A stretch of 64,000 nucleotides of DNA from Ariolimax columbianus (GCA_036924085.1 JAVGWX010000011.1:33850386-33914385), one strand, 5' to 3'; positions 33,219 through 44,689 are shown, counted from the first letter of the stretch. The notes: generated by a model not told the origin, from the letters alone. Translations and numbers: made by a program.

Positions 33219-33938
33219 ACACCAGGCGAACAACATCTCCGTGACATTACCAGGCTTGTCCACTGGATAAATGCACTTCTGCCTCGCTTTCTACCTCTGT
33301 ATGCTATCAGTCATCCCAATGGACGCAGAAGAGATGCAGGCTAGCGGACATTGCACATCTGCCCTATTGTGTCAACCTCCCAGGTGGTGGGGAATGCTAG
33401 GCGTACCATCACGGCAGAGAAGCCGAGAAAATAAAGGGAGCAAAGAGATACCCCACTCACATGCATATACTACGTTTCTGGCAGGACATGACGATCCTGG
33501 GATACAGACACACTGGACTGCCTCTCTTCCGGGATAGTACAAACCAGTACATAGACCATATCATATATCACATGTCATATCTCATATATCATCACCGCAC
33601 CCTATAGACACGAGTAGTGAAGACTCGTTAGTCCCGTAAGACAACTTCCATAAGAGAGACAACTCTGATCACAAACAACTGCTGCCTTGCAGATAGGCTG
33701 GTGACAGCCAAAGGCTAAGGAGGGCATCCCTACAGAAACGCCTGTTGAAAGCGGATGCACTGGGCCACAGGCTTAACAAGTAACACAGTGCAACGTATAT
33801 CGCTGTATGATGATAGTACGCCCTAATTGAAAAAAGCGTGGCGCTCATCCTGTGGAGTCCCGCCAGGCAGCGAGAGTGCTGGGCCTCACGCCTCGAAGGG
33901 GCCCAACCATAGCTACTGGTGGTCACCCACCCATGTGA
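33219..33938 (+). mobile_element. Leader between the 28S end and the LINE ORF
   Basis: 33219 to about 33775 is shared with 56075-56868 (e.g. CCCAATGGACGCAGAAGAGA, CCTCCCAGGTGG, GAGGGCATCCCTACAGAAAC, CGGATGCACTGGGCC). The end CACAGTGCAAC also matches the SINE family 1 body. From about 33790 the sequence is unique to this copy and leads to a TGA at 33936, after which the endonuclease frame opens. Probably the 5' UTR of the LINE, or the body of an rRNA-headed element joined to it. No ORF1 (gag) is readable. Confidence 0.6.
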
Positions 33939-35837
33939 TGTGGAGTCGAGGCACATGGTGATGGGGCAAAAACTATTGACCAAAAACACAAGACCCTCAA
34001 AATACTACAGTGGAATGCGGAGGGAGTCATTAACAAAAAGCTTTCCCTAACACATCACTTGCATGAAGGTAAGATTGACGTGGCATGTATCCAAGAAACG
34101 CACCTCAACAGCAACCATAAATTCTCAATCAGAGGATACCAGACCTTCCGTCTGGATAGAGAAGGTCACAAAGGAGGGGTTCTGATACTGACACGTAACT
34201 GCATACCGAGTAGAGCGGTAGCTGTCAATCACACCGGACAAGCAGAAATTGTAGGAGTTGACATAATGGCTCAAGAGACGAAGATCCGCATCTTCAACTT
34301 GTACGGACCATCAAACAAAGACCTGTCGCTCTCGAGTATGGAAGTCAAAGACTCCAACTGCATAGTAGATGGAGACTTCAACAGCCACTCAGAGAGATGG
34401 GGATACTCGGACACAGACAGCAGAGGTGACGAAGTGGAAGATTGGGAGATAGACACAAATCTCTATCTAATCAATAGGCCGGAGGATAGCCCTAGCTTCT
34501 ATTCCAGACTTGGCCTTTTCCGACCGCCAGGTGCTAAACCAATTGGCAGGTAGCGACCACAGGCCAATTAGGCTAGAAGTTGATATGGAAGTAGGCGCAC
34601 AGGAAACAAAACCGCTCCCACGTTGGAATTACAAACGAGCCGACTGGGACAGATTTGCAAGCCTGACAGATGGGCTGTGTGAAACTATCAACACACGGAA
34701 CAACAAAATGAAGCCCATGGTGGAAAGCCTAAGCAAAGCAATAATGCAAGCTGCCACTGAAACCATCCCAAGAGGGGCAAGGAAAAATTATAAGCCCTAT
34801 TAAAATGATGAATTGCAGAGAGCGGAAGACGAAGTCACAAATGCTAGGAACATGGCAGAGAGAGAACAATCTATGGAGGCAAATATCGCCCTCAAAGCCA
34901 CCACGGCGAAATACAAATACACTCTAAACCAAACAACAAGAGAAAGCTGGAAAAACAAAACAGAAAGCCTCAATTTAGACAAAGAAGGGAACAAACTATG
35001 GAAGTTAGTCAGAGCCATGAATGACGAAACTCCATCAAACAAACAAATTACAATCAAGCATGGTGACAACATGCTCACTGGAAAAAAAGCAGCAAACGCC
35101 TTTATTGAACATTATGCCAGAACAAACCACATTGATGTCCCTGCAGATGGGCATACAGACATTAGTGAAGAGCAAAAGGGGCACGACAACATCAATATGG
35201 CACCAGAAGAACATATGATGGCAAAACTAACAATGAATGAAATGGAAGAGGCCATGAGAACGTTTAAGAAAAGGAAATCTCCCGGAAAAGACGGGATAAC
35301 AAATGAAATGCTGATGGGGCTGGGCCAAACAGCAAAGAGGAAATTACTATCAGTCCTGAACCAAAGCTGGAAAAGGGGTATTGTACCCCATGCATGGAAA
35401 GACACAGTACTTGTACCAGTACCAAAGAAAGGAAAAGATAAAACAGATCCAAATGGATACAGGCCTATCAGCCTACTGAGCTGTGTAGGCAAACTGATGG
35501 AACGTATGATAAACACCAGACTGATGTGGCATCTGGAAGAAAAAAACATACTAATTCCACAGCAAGCAGGCTTTAGACAGCACAGATCCACTGAGGATCA
35601 GGTCACCCTCATAGCCCAGGAAATAGAAGATGCCTAAAAGGAGCAAAAAAACACAGCAGCGGTTTGGGTGGACCTAGAAAAGGCATTTGACAAAGTCTGG
35701 AAAGAGGGACTTAAAGTCAAGCTACGTTGAAGTGAAGTTTGTGGGGAAAATGTACAAATGGATCAGTCACTACCTCAAAAAACAGAACAGCCAGAGTTCA
35801 AATACAAGGGAAGATGAGCAAAAAGTTGACACTAGAG
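33939..35837 (+). pseudogene. LINE ORF2 N-terminal part: APE endonuclease and RT start
   Basis: Endonuclease: KILQWNAEGVINKK, ACIQETHL (catalytic Glu), IFNLYGPSN, DGDFNSHSERWGY and, after a frame-shifting deletion near 34505, NQLAGSDHRPIRLEV (terminal SDH). It nicks target DNA to prime reverse transcription. The RT section follows: KRKSPGKDGITNEML, VLVPVPKKGKDKTDPNGYRP and QAGFRQHRSTEDQ. In-frame stops at 34801, 35635 and 35728 show decay. Confidence 0.92.
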
Positions 35838-38415
35838 ACATCAGACGTAGGGATCGAGCGGATGCTATGGTAACGAAGAGCATGTGTGGTGCAGAATGTT
35901 GGACCGACCATCGACTTGTCATTGCCAAGCTAAACTTCAAGATCCAGCCCAAAATGCGCCTCCAGGGAAAGAAACCACTGAGGAGGCTAAATGTCTCTCA
36001 GCTGAAATACGAATCCACGAGAGGAGGCTTCCAGGAAGAGCTTGAGGGTAGACTGTCTGAGCTTCGTTTTGAAAAGAACGACATCGAAAAGAACTGGGCA
36101 TCATTGAGAAACACACTCTACGATACAGCTGTTAAACACATTGGCCCACTCACGCGCAAGCATAAGGACTGGTTTGGTGAGAACGATCTGGAAATACAGG
36201 GCCTTCTCGATGCAAAACATGAAGCGCACAGGGATAACCAAAGGGACACACCATCTCCGGCAGCAAAAGCTGCCTTCAATACTGCTCGCAAAGCTGTCCA
36301 GACCAGGCTTAGAGAGATGCAAGACTCCTGGCTCAGCAAAAGAGCTGACGAAATTGAGATGTTCGCCGAGCGTCATGACACCAAACGGTTTTACGAGGCA
36401 CTGAAAGCTCTCTACGGCCCGCAGCCCTCTAGTAATACTCCAGTTCGCAGTCCGGATGGGGTACTGTTAACAGATAAGGTTCAGATTCTAGACAGATGGG
36501 CAGACCACTTCTGCAAAATACTAAACCACCCATCGTCTATAAATGAAGAGGCCATCCGGCGAATGCCGCAGGTGGAACTGAACCTGGCGTTGGATGAAGT
36601 CATTACTGAGGAGGAAGTTGACAGGGCAATCAGTTCACTATCTATAGAAAAAGCTCCAGGAGCTGATCCAATACCAGCAGAGGTATATAAGACAGCTGGC
36701 CCATCCCTCACCAGAAGAATCACTGAACTCTTCTGTCACATGTGGGCTGAAGGTAAAATTCCGCAGGAGCTAAAGGACGCCTCAATCGTTCACCTATACA
36801 AAAGAAAAGGCAATCGTCAGGAATGCGACAATCATCGTGGAATATCGCTACTCTCCGTAGCAGGCAAGATCCTAGCGCGCTTACTGCTAAACAGGCTCAA
36901 CAAACACCTTGAACAAAGCCACCACCTCCCAGAAAGCCAATGTGGATTCAGAGCCGGAAGAGGAACAGTGGACATGATTTTTGCCGCTCGCCAAGTACAA
37001 GAGAAGTGTCGAGAGCAAAATCAGGCCTTGTACACCACATTTATTGATTTGACAAAGGCATTTGATACAGTAAACAGAGGAGGGCTGTGGATGATAATGT
37101 CTAAGTTTGGCTGCCCCAACAAGTTCATAACAATGGTGAAACAGCTACACGAAGGCATGTGTGCTCGTGTACTGGACAGCGGTGCAATCTCTAAAACGTT
37201 TCTAGTATCAAACGGATAAAACAAGGATGTGTACTCGCCCCGACTTTGTTCAGCATGATGTTCTCGGCCACGATGACAGACGCCTTCAGATCATTGGAGC
37301 TTGGAATACCCATAAAGTACCGCACAGATGGCAAGTTACTCAATTCCAGAAGAATGAAGGCCAAAACCAAAGTGGCTGGCGACATAATCAGGGAACTTGT
37401 ATTTGCTGACGACTGCGCTCTAATGAGCAACTCAGAACTGAACATGCAGGTTGGAATGGACCAGTTCTCTGCTGCATGCAAAAATTTTGGTCTGACCATA
37501 AATGCCAAAAAAACAGAGGTCATGTACCAACCAGCACCAGGCATGCCGTACACAAAACCAGAGACTACAGTCAGCGGGCAGACGTTGAATGCTATAGACA
37601 AATTCACATATCTGGGCAGCACGCTGTCGAGATCTGTCAGCCTAGACGATGAGGTGGCAAGCAGAATAGCAAAGGCCAGCACAGCCTTTGGTAGAATGCG
37701 CTCGATGGTCTGGGCACGTCGTGGCATCAGCGTCAAGACCAAACTCAAAGTCTACTGTGCAACCATCATTCCAACCCTACTATACGCTTGCGAAAGCTGG
37801 ACTGTATACTCTGGACATGCAAGAAGGTTAAACCACTTCCACACAGGTTGCCTGAGGCAAATATTCCACATCCGATGGCAAGATCGTGTCACTGACATCG
37901 AGGTTCTCTCGAAGGCTAACATGCCCAGCATCCATGCACTGCTAGAAAAAGCACGACTAGGATGGGCCGGACACCTCGTCCGTATGTCAGACGAGCGGCT
38001 CCCAAAGAAGCTTCTTTACGGCGAGCTGAGAGAGGGATGGCGCAAGAGAGGGCGCCCAAAGAAACGTTTTAAAGACGGTCTGAAGGACTCACTAAAAAGT
38101 TGCCAGATAGACATCGACACCTGGGAATGTCTTGCGAAAAACAGATCTGACTGGAGAAGCGCAGTCAAATCGAGTGTAGCTGCTGGTGAAGATGACCGTG
38201 TTGTGAAAACCCAGAACAGACGCGAGACGCGGAAATCCCGAGCAGCGGGAACACCATCCCCTTCTACAAACCTTGTGTGCCCGATATGTAGCAGATGTTT
38301 TCGAGCTCGCATTGGCCTGTTCAGCCACATGCGCACCCACACCCAACAGGGAAATCTCTGACAAGGATGATGTCGCCGGTCCTCATCGACAACGATGGAC
38401 AGCTATTATTATTAT
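35838..38415 (+). mobile_element. RTE-like LINE, 5'-truncated, inserted in Nimb copy 4
   Basis: Flanked by TAGAG (35833-35837, 38416-38420) and ending in an (ATT)n tail at 38404-38415. The host LINE reads through if it is removed. No RNase H domain. Clade call (RTE-like) is from the overall style of the RT and C-terminus and is less certain than the element itself. Confidence 0.9.
35850..38361 (+). pseudogene. RTE-like ORF2: endonuclease end, RT, zinc finger
   Basis: Starts at the endonuclease tail (AECWTDHRLVIAKL). RT blocks: SIEKAPGADPIPAEVYK, CGFRAGRGTVDMIFAARQ, FIDLTKAFDTVNRGGLW, KQGCVLAPTLFSMMFSA and the catalytic box FADDCALM (about 37402). The C-terminal domain reads LGWAGHLVRM and GRPKKRF and ends in a C2H2-type finger CPICSRCFRARIGLFSHMRT. 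The only clear lesion is one missing base near 37215 (SNG then stop; SNGIKQGC expected), so this is a young copy apart from 5' truncation. Confidence 0.93.
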
Positions 38416-38420
38416 TAGAG

Positions 38421-40116
38421 CAGGGAGTACCCCAAGTGGAAGTACTGTCACCTACACTCTTCCTGGTGTATATAAATAACATAACGGAGAATATACCAAG
38501 AAGAGTCCACAGCTCAATGTTTGCAGACGATCTGGCTATGTGGACCTCTGAAAAGAATCTCACCATAGCAAGTAATCGGATGCAGCAGGCCCTAACATTG
38601 CTGGAAGAGTGGGCGAACTCATGGCTGGTCAAAATAAATGAGGAAAAAACAACATGTACGATATTCTTACTTTCAAACAAACCCCAAAACATGTCTTAAG
38701 GGCAAATACCTACGGCCAAACGACAACCCAAACTACTTGGGAGTCACATTTGATCGGCGCATGACATGGGAAAAGTCAGATCGAGAGAAACCGAATGAGA
38801 GCCAGAGAAAGAATGGCAATCATGAGGAAACTTGCTGGAACAAGCTGGGGAGCAGACGAAAGTATACTAAAGAAACTGTACACTGGAAGAGTGAGACCAG
38901 TTCTTGAGTATGGCATTGCGGCATGGACAACAGCAGCAAAGGCGAACTTCGATAAAATTAGCAAACTTCAAAACCAAGCCATGAGAGTTATAACAGGAGG
39001 CATGAAGTCAACGCCAATTGTAGAACTTGAAAAGATTACAAAACTGCAATCCATGACCGACAGAAGAGACTGCAGAGCCCAGCTGCAATCAGAGAAACTC
39101 AGAAGACTGACTAACCATCCAATGCACCAGAGACTAAACAATTTCGGAAATGGGAAACTAAAGCGAAGAAACTTTGCAGAAATAGCCAAAGCAAAGATGC
39201 ACGAAAACCCCATGAACGCACTAACACCAAAGCCCATCTCTACTGTACGAAAACCTACCTGGAGGCAGCATATATTTCCAGAGGTGGTAGAAAATATACC
39301 AGGTATTAGAAACAAAAACTACCAGTCTGAAAAAGAAAGAAGAGATACTACCCTGAGTTACATAACGGGAAAACTACCCAAGCATGGACTGGACCCATGC
39401 ATACACCGACGATTCCCTAACAAATACAACACAGAATGGAGGGGCAGGAGCATTCCTGAGCCTACCAAATGGCAGAAAAATAACACTTTCATTCGCTACT
39501 GGAAAATACACAAGCAATTTCAGAGCGAAGGCAGAGGCACTGAGGGCTGCAGTAATAGAAATGGTGACTGGTAAAAGGAATGAAAGGCATATAGTCGTGC
39601 TTACAGATGCCCTGGCCGTAGTCACAGCACTAAAAAGCCAGAGAAATACTGAAAAATGATTTAAAAGCAGTACTCTGTCAACTATGCCAGCAGTCTGCAC
39701 CAAAAAGAGTAGTGGTACAGTGGGTTCCATCCCACTGTAACATTCAAGGCAACGACGAGGCAGACAGACTGGCAAAAGAAGGTGCAAGACTACCACAACC
39801 AGATACTAGTGTGACATACGAAGAGTCAAAAAGGCTTATTAGAGCTAGATACATGACCAAATGGGAAACAGAAAATACTGGCTACTCAAAAAACGATGCC
39901 TATTACCAGTTGAACAGAATAGAGCAGGTCGTGGTCTTCAGACTTCGCACTGGCCACAATAAACTGAGGTACCACCTATTCAACAAATTGAAGATAGGTG
40001 GCACTGATGAATGCCCGTCTGGTACCGGGAAAATGACCGCTGAACATTTGCTGCAAAACTGTCCGACATACAAGGATCAGATAAAAAGATGTGGCCATCA
40101 CCAGTGCCAACACTAG
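38421..40116 (+). pseudogene. LINE ORF2 C-terminal part of Nimb copy 4
   Basis: Resumes at EQGVPQVEVLSPTLFLVYIN, with FADDLAMW, RT thumb, RNase H (YTDDSLTN where YTDGS is expected, FRAKAEALRA, VQWVPSHCNIQGNDEAD) and a knuckle whose second Cys is changed (CPSGTGK instead of CPCGTGK). Frameshifts near 38692, 39370 and 39655. Confidence 0.92.
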
Positions 40117-40213
40117 ACAAGCTCTATGGCAGTGTCGACAGCCTCAGGATGACCGGTGTTTGTTTTTTTAAAATTCAGTTTGACGTCTGACAGCGTATGA
40201 CGAAGAAGAAGAA

Positions 40214-40292
40214 GATCTAAGAGCATTACAGGATGAGGATAATTGGATAATTGATCTAATAGCATTACAAGTTGAGGATAATTGATCCAAGT
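40214..40292. repeat. Direct repeat of about 40 bp after the LINE tail
   Basis: GATCTAAKAGCATTACARG and GAGGATAATTG occur twice in tandem between the LINE end and the exon h donor. May be a local duplication or the remains of target-site duplications. Confidence 0.7.
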
Positions 40293-40305
40293 ACAAGAAA
40301 CTTAC

Positions 40306-40539
40306 CCTATGCATGCGTGGAGAATATGCCTGTGATATGGGAGAACCAACAGCTTCAACAGGACCTTGAGCACCTCCACCAGATGATGATGAACTCGTTC
40401 GTCTTAAACTCATACTTCCTAAACTATTTAAAGCTTGTTGAGAAGGCGAGCCTGCTGATGCAGAATTTGGGTATTCTTGCTGCTGCCTTTTGATGTCCGG
40501 TTGCTGAAGTCGTGTGATGGCAGTGTTAGTTTTGCTCAG
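40306..40539 (-). CDS. NADSYN1: NADSYN1 exon h: Ser/Gln-rich tail, part 1
   Basis: 234 bp, 78 codons open in phase 0. Acceptor CATCTTTACAG, strong donor GTAAGTTTC. Reads LSKTNTAITRLQQPDIKRQQ, later SLRRTSSSSSGGGAQGP and SPISQAYSPRMHR. Low complexity, no known domain; RRTSSS resembles a basophilic-kinase phosphorylation site (inference). It follows exon g in phase and leads in phase into exon i. This tail goes beyond the human C-terminus. Confidence 0.85.
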
Positions 40540-40899
40540 CTGTAAAGATGAAATACATCAGAATTTACTAACGACAAACGGTTCTGTTCTGTTAATAATC
40601 TATATCAGTGCTCTCCAGGCAGACCAATAGGTAGTCCATAAATGGCAAAGTGGGTCGTGCTTTGTTTAAGCCATACCCGATTCGTCAATTACTCAGAATG
40701 TTTACCGACTGTCATTGTGTGATTCTTCGTCCAGTATGTTGGATATACTCCTTTCTGTACCAGATGTAGCTCTGTGTTTCATGCTTACATGGAGACTATG
40801 GGCACCTTGTAATGTGCCTAGGGTGGCTAAAAACATGTTTTTATCAATTACCGAGTACTTCAGATCTATCAACCCCTCCACCCTAGAGCTATGCCGACC

Positions 40900-41170
40900 A
40901 CATATTTAAAAACGTGTTGCATTTGGCAGTTGACAGAGCCATTGACTACAACTTGTGTCTTGTAACTTTGCTTCTCGTATCTCACATTTGGCTGGACGAG
41001 CACGTGGTTTCGAGGCCTGCTGACAAGGAAGGCAACGGTTCGAATCCTGGTATGGCATATATTGTTTTTCTGTTGGGAGTGAAATAAACAAACATAGCCA
41101 GCACAAGACGTGGCGACAGCAGTGGCAAAGCGGCCTGTAGTTCTCAGCCTAAAAAACCCTTGCCTACCTC
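40900..41170 (+). other. Possible SINE remnant
   Basis: Contains a tRNA-like stretch with B-box-like GGTTCGAATCC (41038-41048) and an upstream ACGAGCACGTGGTTTCGAGG region. Single copy in the window, so only tentative. Confidence 0.3.
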
Positions 41171-41286
41171 AGCAATAGAAATAATTCATATTGACAGTTT
41201 TTTTTTTTAATGACTTACCGGATTAAGCTTAGTGTATCTGTCACTTTGTGGATGGCTTTCAATTCACTCTGTGACAACACTTTGAA

Positions 41287-41990
41287 ACATTATTTCAACA
41301 TATTGTAGATCCACACAGCTGGTAACTTTGGTTCCATTCTTGTCAGGTGTCCAAACCACTTTATTCTCTGCTTTTCCATGTATTCCATGCACGGTATTGC
41401 ACCGACCTTCTGTCTGTTATCTTCATTTTGTACTCTGTCCAGCCATGTCACTCCGACAGCCTTTCTCAAACACCTCATTTCGCATACCATGTTTTTTCTT
41501 TCTTGTACCTTGGTGAGAGTCCATGTCTGACACTGGTAGGAGAGAGCTGGTATAAAAATATTATTTATCAGCTGTCTCTTTGTCTCCATTGGAATGCGTT
41601 TATGTCTTAATAATTGTGAGAGCTGATAAGAAACCGCATTAGCTTTCTTTGTTCTTGATTCCACCTCTCTATCTAGCCTTCCATCTTGTGTAAACATGCT
41701 GCCAAAGTATTTGAATTCTCTGACCTGTTTAAGTTCTGTGCTTTTTTACCTGAATATTTAGTGTTTTTCTATTCTGCTGATTTTCATTGTCTCTATCTTT
41801 GCTGTACTAATCCTCATATTATATATATCGCAGACAATGTCAAGGGAATTCAGATGTTTCTGGAGGTTATGTTTATCGGAATGAAAGATATTCTGATCAT
41901 CTGCAAAAAGGAGCTCATGCTTATTTATACCAATATTCCAAAATGGTAACAACCAACAGTGCAAAAACAATAGAGCCAAAGTCTGGTGTA
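41287..41990 (-). pseudogene. LINE relic: RT catalytic box and C-terminus
   Basis: Minus-strand pieces: HELLFADDQNIFHSD (YADD-type catalytic box), MRISTAKIETMKISR, then after a frameshift MFTQDGRLDREVESRTKKAN, FIPALSYQCQTWTLTK, CLRKAVGVTWLDRVQN and KWFGHLTRM. Classic RT palm end, thumb and WxGHxxRM tail of a non-LTR element without RNase H. Confidence 0.85.
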
Positions 41991-42031
41991 GGATACTGAA
42001 GCAGAGACTAACACATCTGACTGAGCTATAG

Positions 42032-43115
42032 ATGGGCAAAGCCCAATGTGGTTTCAGAGCAAATCAAAGTACTCAAAACCTGATCTCCACACTCAGGCAA
42101 TTGATTGAACAAGTTCTTGAGTATGATGATGAAATGCATATCTGTTTCTTGGACCTGGAAAAGGCATTCAACCAAGATCTGGAACTGCATGGAAGAACAT
42201 CCCAGCACCCTTGATCTGTGCTAAACAGGCTCTCTATAAGACATGCAGAAACTACATTAGGACAGGAAACCAGACAGAAGAGTTCAAGACCACCAGTAAG
42301 ACATGGTAACATTATATCACTATACCTTTTCATACTGCTCAGGAATGATGCCATCAAAGTCTGTAAGGAACCAAAAGGTACTCAGTAGGGAACTGGAAGA
42401 TGAGATCAGTTTATATATCAAATGATTGCTGATGATGTGGCCCTGATGACTAAATCAGAGGTACATTTCCATACCAACCTTCAAACCTGGAAAGAGGAGC
42501 TTTGGAAGAGAGGGATGATCATTAACAAAAACTATCTCAAAAGAAGAGAACAGACATCACATTTTTATGGGTGAATAGATTATGGAACAGGTCAAGCAGG
42601 TGAAATACATTGGAGGTGTATAATCTAGAAAGGAGGTGTTAGAGAAGAGTTGGCATGGCAAAGGACAACTGCTAAACCTTTTCATAACATAAATAGAGGA
42701 CTCCTCAGCAAAAGAGAAATAAGCCAGAAAACTAACATGATTATGTACCACTCAAACCTTCTACCATTTTGGACTTATGGATGTGAGTCATGGGCAATGA
42801 CAAGAACCCAGTTCCAAGCCTCAAAAATGAAATTACTATAAAAGGTGGCCCAAGTAACAAGATGAGAAAGTTCCGCAATCAGACATTACAATGAGATCTC
42901 GAAGCCCAGCCTGTGCAAACTCTGGTGGAGCAAGCTCGACTTCAGTGGTTTGGCCATATCTGCAGAATGAAAGAAGGTCGGTTACCATGGCAGACACAGG
43001 AAACAAAGCGCTAAGGAGTCAAATCCACAGGACGGCCCCAAGTCCGCTGGAATGATAACATCAGACAGGCTATGAGAGACTGGGAACTAGAAAAACTGGC
43101 CAACAGTGTTTAGAA
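42032..43115 (+). pseudogene. LINE relic: RT core and C-terminus, head-to-head with the previous one
   Basis: Plus-strand pieces: AQCGFRANQSTQNLISTLRQ, MHICFLDLEKAFNQ, a degraded catalytic region near 42425 (IADDVALM), TYGCESWAMTRTQ, then RLQWFGHICRMKEGRLPW and GRPQVRWNDNIRQAMRDWEL. Many stops. Different family from the neighbouring minus-strand relic. Confidence 0.82.
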
Positions 43116-43139
43116 AAGAAAAAATATCCAGGTATTTTA

Positions 43140-43450
43140 ATAAAGCTTTATAAGATAATAAAGAGAAAGAATAAATTAGACTAATAAGTTTTTAAAAGTA
43201 CAGCTGCCTACAAGAACAAGAGGACACAGCTACAAAGTAATTAAAGAAAGGTCCAGATTAGATACTTCCAAATAATTTTTTAGTCAGATTGGTGAATTCT
43301 TGGAATGCATTGCCACAGGCAAATAGTGGAGGCAAAGTAAATTAATGCATTCAAGAATAGATTGGATGAACATAGTATTTTAATCAAGTGAAGTTAAATA
43401 AACTTGTATACAGAGTCTTCTAAACCAGTATAAAGGCGTTCAGTTAAGTT
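43140..43450 (+). mobile_element. CR1-like LINE 3' end
   Basis: Matches the reverse complement of 18615-18900: CAAGAACAAGAGGACACAGC, AGAAAGGTCCAGATTAGATA, GGAATGCATTGCCA and the terminal ACAGAGTCTTCTAAACCAGT. Only the last ~300 bp. Confidence 0.85.
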
Positions 43451-43794
43451 AGACTGGAACCAGGCAGAATGTTCTATCAATCTTCACTTCCTTTCTTTAT
43501 TGCTCAGTTGTATTCTTTGTTGAGTTATTTCTAACGAGGATGTGTGTTTTAATCACTTACGACCATCTAACAGGAATTATGTGACGTAGAAATCTGTTGG
43601 TCTGAAGATGGTTGCAAGCCATGTTTCTCTCATAGAAAAGTTCTGTTATGTGCTGACTAGCCCTAACAGTATTTTCTCAAAGAGCATGATGTTGAATTCA
43701 ATATTAGACAAGAGAGATTAAGCATATATCAACAATTAATTGGGAACAAAAACTTTTCAATTGCAGAACATTTATGACACCTTTTTCTACTAAC

Positions 43795-43971
43795 CTCGGC
43801 ATCAATGCGAGCAAACTGCCACAACCATTTGGCATTGTAAAGAAACTGTCGCTGATCAAACCTATTATCATCAGGGCTGTAGGACTCGCAGTGGTAAGAT
43901 GGGGTAAGGACAGTCATCTTATGCCTGTTCACTGCATAAGATCTAAAGAAGAGCTTCACCTTGTCTGCTAT
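43795..43971 (-). CDS. NADSYN1: NADSYN1 exon g
   Basis: 177 bp, 59 codons in phase 0. Acceptor CTCCTGATCAG, donor GTTAGTAGA. Reads [20 protein letters not shown], then [19 protein letters not shown] and [17 protein letters not shown]. The RHKMTxLTPxYHxExYSPxDNRFD block is the last strongly conserved part of the enzyme. In the human protein the chain ends shortly after the region matching this exon. Confidence 0.97.
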
Positions 43972-44029
43972 CTGATCAGGAGATAGATGTTGTGATTGAG
44001 AATCAGAGAGGATGGCATCTTTCATATAC

Positions 44030-44665
44030 AGAGGACAGTTTATGTGATGTGTGGTTAGAGAGAAACATTACTGTGATACATGGTGTATCTGTGTATGTAT
44101 GAGGACAGGTTTATGTGATGTGTGGTTAGAGAGAAACATTACTGTGATACATGGTGTATCTGTGTATGTATGAGGACAGGTTTATGTGATGTGTGGTTAG
44201 AGAGAAACATTACTGTGATACATGGTGTATCTGTGTATGTATGAGGACAGGTTTATGTGATGTGTGGTTAGAGAGAAACATTACTGTGATACATGGTGTA
44301 TCTGTGTATATATGAGGACAGGTTTATGTGATGTGTGGTTAAAGAGAAACATTACTGTGATACATGGTGTATCTGTGTATGTATGAGAACAGTTTATGTG
44401 ATGTGTGGTTAAAGAGAAACATTACTGTGATACATGGTGTATCTGTGTATGTATGAGAACAGTTTATGTGATGTGTGGTTAGAGAGAAACATTACTGTGA
44501 TACATGGTGTATCTGTGTATGTATGAGGACAGTTTATGTGATGTGTGGTTAGAGAGAAACATTACTGTGATACATGGTGTATCTGTGTATGTATGAGAAC
44601 AGTTTATGTGATGTGTGGTTAGAGAGAAACATTACTGTGATACATGGTGTATCTGTGTATGTATG
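44030..44665. repeat. 70/71-bp tandem repeat, nine units
   Basis: Units starting GAGGACAGTTTATGTGATGT, with GGTTAGAGAGAAACATTACT and GATACATGGTGTATCTGTGT. The GG/G difference after ACA gives 71 or 70 bp. Begins about 60 bp beyond the acceptor side of NADSYN1 exon g. Confidence 0.96.
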
Positions 44666-44689
44666 ACAGGTTACCTGCAGCAAGCCCAA

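Larger units (their letters stand above)
33219..40213 (+). mobile_element. I/Nimb LINE copy 4, longest, split by an RTE-like LINE
   Basis: The only copy here with an endonuclease domain. Coding runs 33939-35837, is interrupted by the insertion 35838-38415 (TSD TAGAG at 35833-35837 and 38416-38420) and resumes at 38421, ending in a (GAA)n tail at about 40213. Multiple stops make it inactive. It sits in the last NADSYN1 intron in the opposite orientation to the gene. Confidence 0.9.

Noticed and set aside
38016..38364. Minus-strand ORFs over the RTE-like C-terminus
   Set aside because: Shadow frames of the plus-strand ORF, which has the conserved motifs.
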